This document shows, piece by piece, positions 36,121-38,320 of a stretch of DNA of 38,320 nt. Within the stretch, counting starts at the first letter, position 1. Each line of letters opens with the position of its first letter. The position numbers and the translations under genes are program-made. Source of the DNA: Alistipes sp. (GTDB lineage: Bacteria > Bacteroidota > Bacteroidia > Bacteroidales > Rikenellaceae). The stretch lies in contig JAGAMA010000011.1 of NCBI GenBank assembly GCA_017624955.1, forward strand, positions 1 to 38,320, in the 5' to 3' direction. The notes beneath the pieces were generated by a model that did no database searches, was not told the origin of the DNA, and saw only the letters and a program-made list of their open reading frames with translations.

Positions 36121-37458
36121 TTAGCGACGGAATCCGCCACGGCCCATCGGCATCTTGGGCATCTTGCCACCGGCACCGGCCACCATCTTCATCATCTTGC
36201 GCGTATCCTCGAACTGCTTCATCAGGCGGTTCACGTCGGCCATCGTCGTACCCGAACCCTTGGCGATGCGCTCACGGCGACGGGCGTTGATGATCTCGGG
36301 CTTCTCGCGCTCCTCGGGGGTCATCGAGCCGATGATCGCCTCGACCTGCTTGAAGGCATCGTCCGGAATATCGACATCCTTGAGCATCTTACCCATGCCC
36401 GGGATCATCGAGGCCAGATCCTTCAGATTACCCATCTTCTTGACCTGCTGAATCTGCTGGATGAAGTCGTTGAAGTTGAACTGATTCTTCACTAGCTTCT
36501 TCTTCAGGCGGCGGGCCTGCTCCTCGTCGAACTGCTCCTGGGCACGCTCCACAAGCGACACGACATCACCCATGCCGAGGATGCGGTCGGCCATACGCTC
36601 GGGGTGGAAGACCTGCAGGGCATCCATCTTCTCGCCGCTCGAGATGAACTTCAGCGGCTTATCGACTACCGAACGGATCGAGATGGCGGCACCACCTCGC
36701 GTATCGCCATCGAGCTTCGTGAGCACCACGCCGTCGAAGTCGAGGCGGTCGTTGAACTCCTTGGCCGTGTTTACGGCATCCTGACCCGTCATCGAATCCA
36801 CGACGAAGAGGGTCTCCGAGGGGTTTACGGCAGCCTTGATGGCGGTAATCTCCTGCATCATCGCCTCGTCCACAGCCAGACGACCGGCCGTATCGACGAT
36901 AACCACGTTGTAGGATTTCTGACGTGCGTACTGGATGGCGTTCTGGGCGATCTCGACGGGGTTCATGTTGCCCTCCTCGGTGTAGACCTCGACACCCACC
37001 TGCTGACCCAGGATCTTGAGCTGGTCGATAGCGGCAGGACGATAGACGTCACCGGCCACGAGCAACACCTGACGGCCCTTCTTCGACTTGATCAGCTGTG
37101 CCAGCTTGCCCGAGAAGGTCGTCTTACCCGAACCCTGCAGACCGGCGATCAGCACCACGGCGGGCGTACCCTCGAGTTTGATGTCGGTTGCCGTGCCACC
37201 CATGAGCTGAGCCAGCTCGTCGCGCACGATCTTGGTCATCATCTGACCCGGCTTGACGGCCTTCAGCACATCCTGACCCAGCGCCTTCTGCTTCACCTGG
37301 TCGGTAAAGTTCTTGGCTACCTTGTAGTTAACGTCGGCATCAATCAGCGCGCGACGAATCTCTTTCAGGGTCTCGGCGACGTTGATTTCGGTAATACGGC
37401 CCTCACCCTTCAGGATTTTAAACGACCGTTCGAGTTTATCGGTTAAGTTTTCAAACAT
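36121..37458 (-). CDS. ffh: Signal recognition particle protein Ffh
   Basis: The 445-residue GTPase binds signal sequences of membrane proteins as they leave the ribosome. The N domain comes first, then the G domain with GLQGSGKTT (106-114), DTAGRLAVDE and TKLDGD. The M domain spans about 300-445, with the RNA-binding segment RRERIAKGSGTTMADVNRLM and a Met/Gly-rich tail ending GRGGFRR. Length and order are normal. The -7 promoter element lies 22 bases upstream of the ATG. Confidence 0.96.
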   Translation of the reverse strand: MFENLTDKLERSFKILKGEGRITEINVAETLKEIRRALIDADVNYKVAKNFTDQVKQKALGQDVLKAVKPGQMMTKIVRDELAQLMGGTATDIKLEGTPAVVLIAGLQGSGKTTFSGKLAQLIKSKKGRQVLLVAGDVYRPAAIDQLKILGQQVGVEVYTEEGNMNPVEIAQNAIQYARQKSYNVVIVDTAGRLAVDEAMMQEITAIKAAVNPSETLFVVDSMTGQDAVNTAKEFNDRLDFDGVVLTKLDGDTRGGAAISIRSVVDKPLKFISSGEKMDALQVFHPERMADRILGMGDVVSLVERAQEQFDEEQARRLKKKLVKNQFNFNDFIQQIQQVKKMGNLKDLASMIPGMGKMLKDVDIPDDAFKQVEAIIGSMTPEEREKPEIINARRRERIAKGSGTTMADVNRLMKQFEDTRKMMKMVAGAGGKMPKMPMGRGGFRR

Positions 37459-37479
37459 ACTCTCTTAAATTTGCGCGCA

Positions 37480-37487
37480 CAAAGATA
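37480..37487 (-). promoter_or_regulatory. -7 element of the ffh promoter
   Basis: TATCTTTG on the minus strand fits TAnnTTTG and implies a short leader. The nearest TTTG lies 25 bases upstream, beyond the usual spacing, so the -33 match is weak. Confidence 0.5.
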
Positions 37488-37572
37488 CATATTTAATTCA
37501 GAATTTAGAATTCAAACATCAAAATTATCTGCATAAATCTGCCCGGACGGTGCATGCTATGAATTATTTTCA

Positions 37573-37580
37573 TATCTTTG
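37573..37580 (+). promoter_or_regulatory. -7 element upstream of the 37626 gene
   Basis: TATCTTTG fits TAnnTTTG and lies 45 bases before the ATG. The -33 position holds only an imperfect GTG. It is divergent from the ffh promoter; the gap between them contains an inverted copy of the AT-rich GAATTCTAAATT element (37488-37520). Confidence 0.5.
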
Positions 37581-37625
37581 TCTACGAGAAATCCCTCCGT
37601 TACACCTTACTAACCAACCTTTTTC

Positions 37626-38189
37626 ATGAAACGCTCCCTTTTGCTCTGCCTGGCCGTTTTGTTTGTTGAGGCAGGATTTACACAGTCGTTCTATCCCGAG
37701 GAGCCGATGTATGTGCGCCCCTCGCGGCGCGTTTATCTGCAGGAGATCGGCATTCGCTACGAGGTGCAACCGGTCGTCGAGTATAGCCGTCGTGGCGGCC
37801 CTATGTTGCAACACGTTGTCGTGGATTATGCCCGCTACAATACGCGCAACATAGGTTTTCGCAGTGGCCTGAAGGTGGGCGTTACTCCCAATTCCTCCAC
37901 CTCGTTTGCCGTTCCGATGCACTTCTCGTTTCGGAGCGGTCGCATCGATCCGCTCCATAAGACGAGCAGCCCCTCGGTCGATTTCTACAACGGGAAATAT
38001 TATGTGCGCGAGAGCGATCGGATGGCCTATCGCACCATGGATAGCTTTGGCGAGGCGGCGAAGAGTGCGGCGCTGCTAACGGCAGGCTCGATGCTCCCGT
38101 TTATCTTTGAGGTGCATGCGGGTCTTACGCCCGGTTATCTCGCGGGTAGTCGGATTGATGGCGACTATGCGATTAAACACCATCATTAG
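37626..38189 (+). CDS. Exported protein of unknown function, 3' end possibly cut by an IS
   Basis: The 187-residue protein begins MKRSLLLCLAVLFVEAGFTQ, a clear signal peptide. The mature part starts SFYPEEPMYVRPSRRVYLQE and looks beta-rich, with LKVGVTPNSSTSFAVPMHFS in the middle. I do not recognise the family; an outer-membrane or surface protein is plausible. The frame ends abruptly with GDYAIKHHH and a stop only one base before the insertion-sequence end at about 38190. The true C-terminus may therefore have been removed and the stop supplied at or near the junction. Confidence 0.6.
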   Translation: MKRSLLLCLAVLFVEAGFTQSFYPEEPMYVRPSRRVYLQEIGIRYEVQPVVEYSRRGGPMLQHVVVDYARYNTRNIGFRSGLKVGVTPNSSTSFAVPMHFSFRSGRIDPLHKTSSPSVDFYNGKYYVRESDRMAYRTMDSFGEAAKSAALLTAGSMLPFIFEVHAGLTPGYLAGSRIDGDYAIKHHH

Positions 38190-38320
38190 TGTCCCATAAA
38201 AATTTGGGACTGGTTAAACATTAAATAAATTTTGCCCATTAGGGTCGGTAGGTTCTTTGTCATATTGAAATTTAGTTTTGTCGAAGAGGTCTTTTAAGCG
38301 TGTTTTGTCAGTCAACGAAA
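38190..38320. mobile_element. End of an insertion sequence (partial)
   Basis: An inverted pair GTCCCA/TGGGAC (38191-38210) is followed by a sharp fall in GC content and the 3' end of a transposase-like gene on the minus strand. This is the usual look of an IS terminus: terminal repeat, short non-coding part, transposase stop. The other end lies outside the window, so the family and target duplication cannot be determined. Confidence 0.6.
38214..38320 (-). CDS. Transposase C-terminus (partial, runs off the window)
   Basis: The minus-strand frame reads SLTDKTRLKDLFDKTKFQYD and then KEPTDPNGQNLFNV before the stop. The S-LTDKTRLKDLF pattern resembles C-termini of DDE transposases of Bacteroidetes insertion sequences, perhaps IS4-like; this is recall, not a search. 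The codons are much more AT-rich than the neighbouring genes, as expected of a mobile element. The 5' part lies beyond the end of the window. Confidence 0.55.
   Translation of the reverse strand, partial: SLTDKTRLKDLFDKTKFQYDKEPTDPNGQNLFNV

Noticed and set aside
1-38320. tRNA, rRNA or other structured RNA genes
   Set aside because: No tRNA cloverleaf or rRNA sequence was recognised by eye on either strand; a covariance-model scan was not possible.

Overview
The window comes from a Bacteroidota genome, most likely order Bacteroidales and close to Alistipes/Rikenellaceae. The evidence is TonB-receptor/lipoprotein pairs, Bacteroidetes-type promoters (TTG, 19-21 bp, TAnnTTTG), starts without Shine-Dalgarno sequences, moderately high GC with strong preference for GAG, TCG and CGC codons, and gene neighbourhoods such as ftsK-lolA and parE-parC. 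The genus is inferred; no search was run.

Layout. 1-140: an end of an AddA/RecB-like nuclease-helicase gene runs directly into a lemA gene that has lost its start, an abrupt junction. 954-3299 (minus): a plug-containing outer-membrane barrel. 3560-13937 (plus): a housekeeping run of plsC, parE, parC, aroK, murI, ftsK and a lolA-like gene. 14335-18306: gyrA, carrying Leu at the classic quinolone-resistance position, followed by an exported TPR protein. 18545-22861: the sufBCDS iron-sulfur assembly operon behind a strong promoter that overlaps a perfect inverted repeat. 22907-29441: thymidylate kinase, a DoxX/MauE-like membrane protein, a 997-residue TPR protein and a plug-less barrel translationally coupled to it. 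29704-34929 (minus): a TonB-dependent receptor and its repeat-rich surface lipoprotein, preceded by a leader hairpin. 35132-37458 (minus): ffh and nusB. 37626-38189: an unknown exported protein that ends against an insertion-sequence end, with the tail of a transposase running off the window.

How the genes work together. Most of the window is core biology: chromosome topology and segregation (ParE/ParC, GyrA, FtsK), precursor supply (AroK, MurI, Tmk, PlsC), Fe-S assembly (SufBCDS) and protein targeting and transcription (Ffh, NusB). The envelope genes form two pairs, the 997-residue TPR protein with its barrel and the TonB receptor with its lipoprotein. Neither has a recognisable substrate.

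The least explained feature lies between the genes. Four gaps contain arrays of a degenerate CTAAAGG core repeated every 10 bp, three of them turning into the inverted core to make long imperfect palindromes. Other gaps hold heptamer purine/pyrimidine repeats, a GGCC/CAGTG family and an AT-rich TTTTGAATTCTAAATT element.
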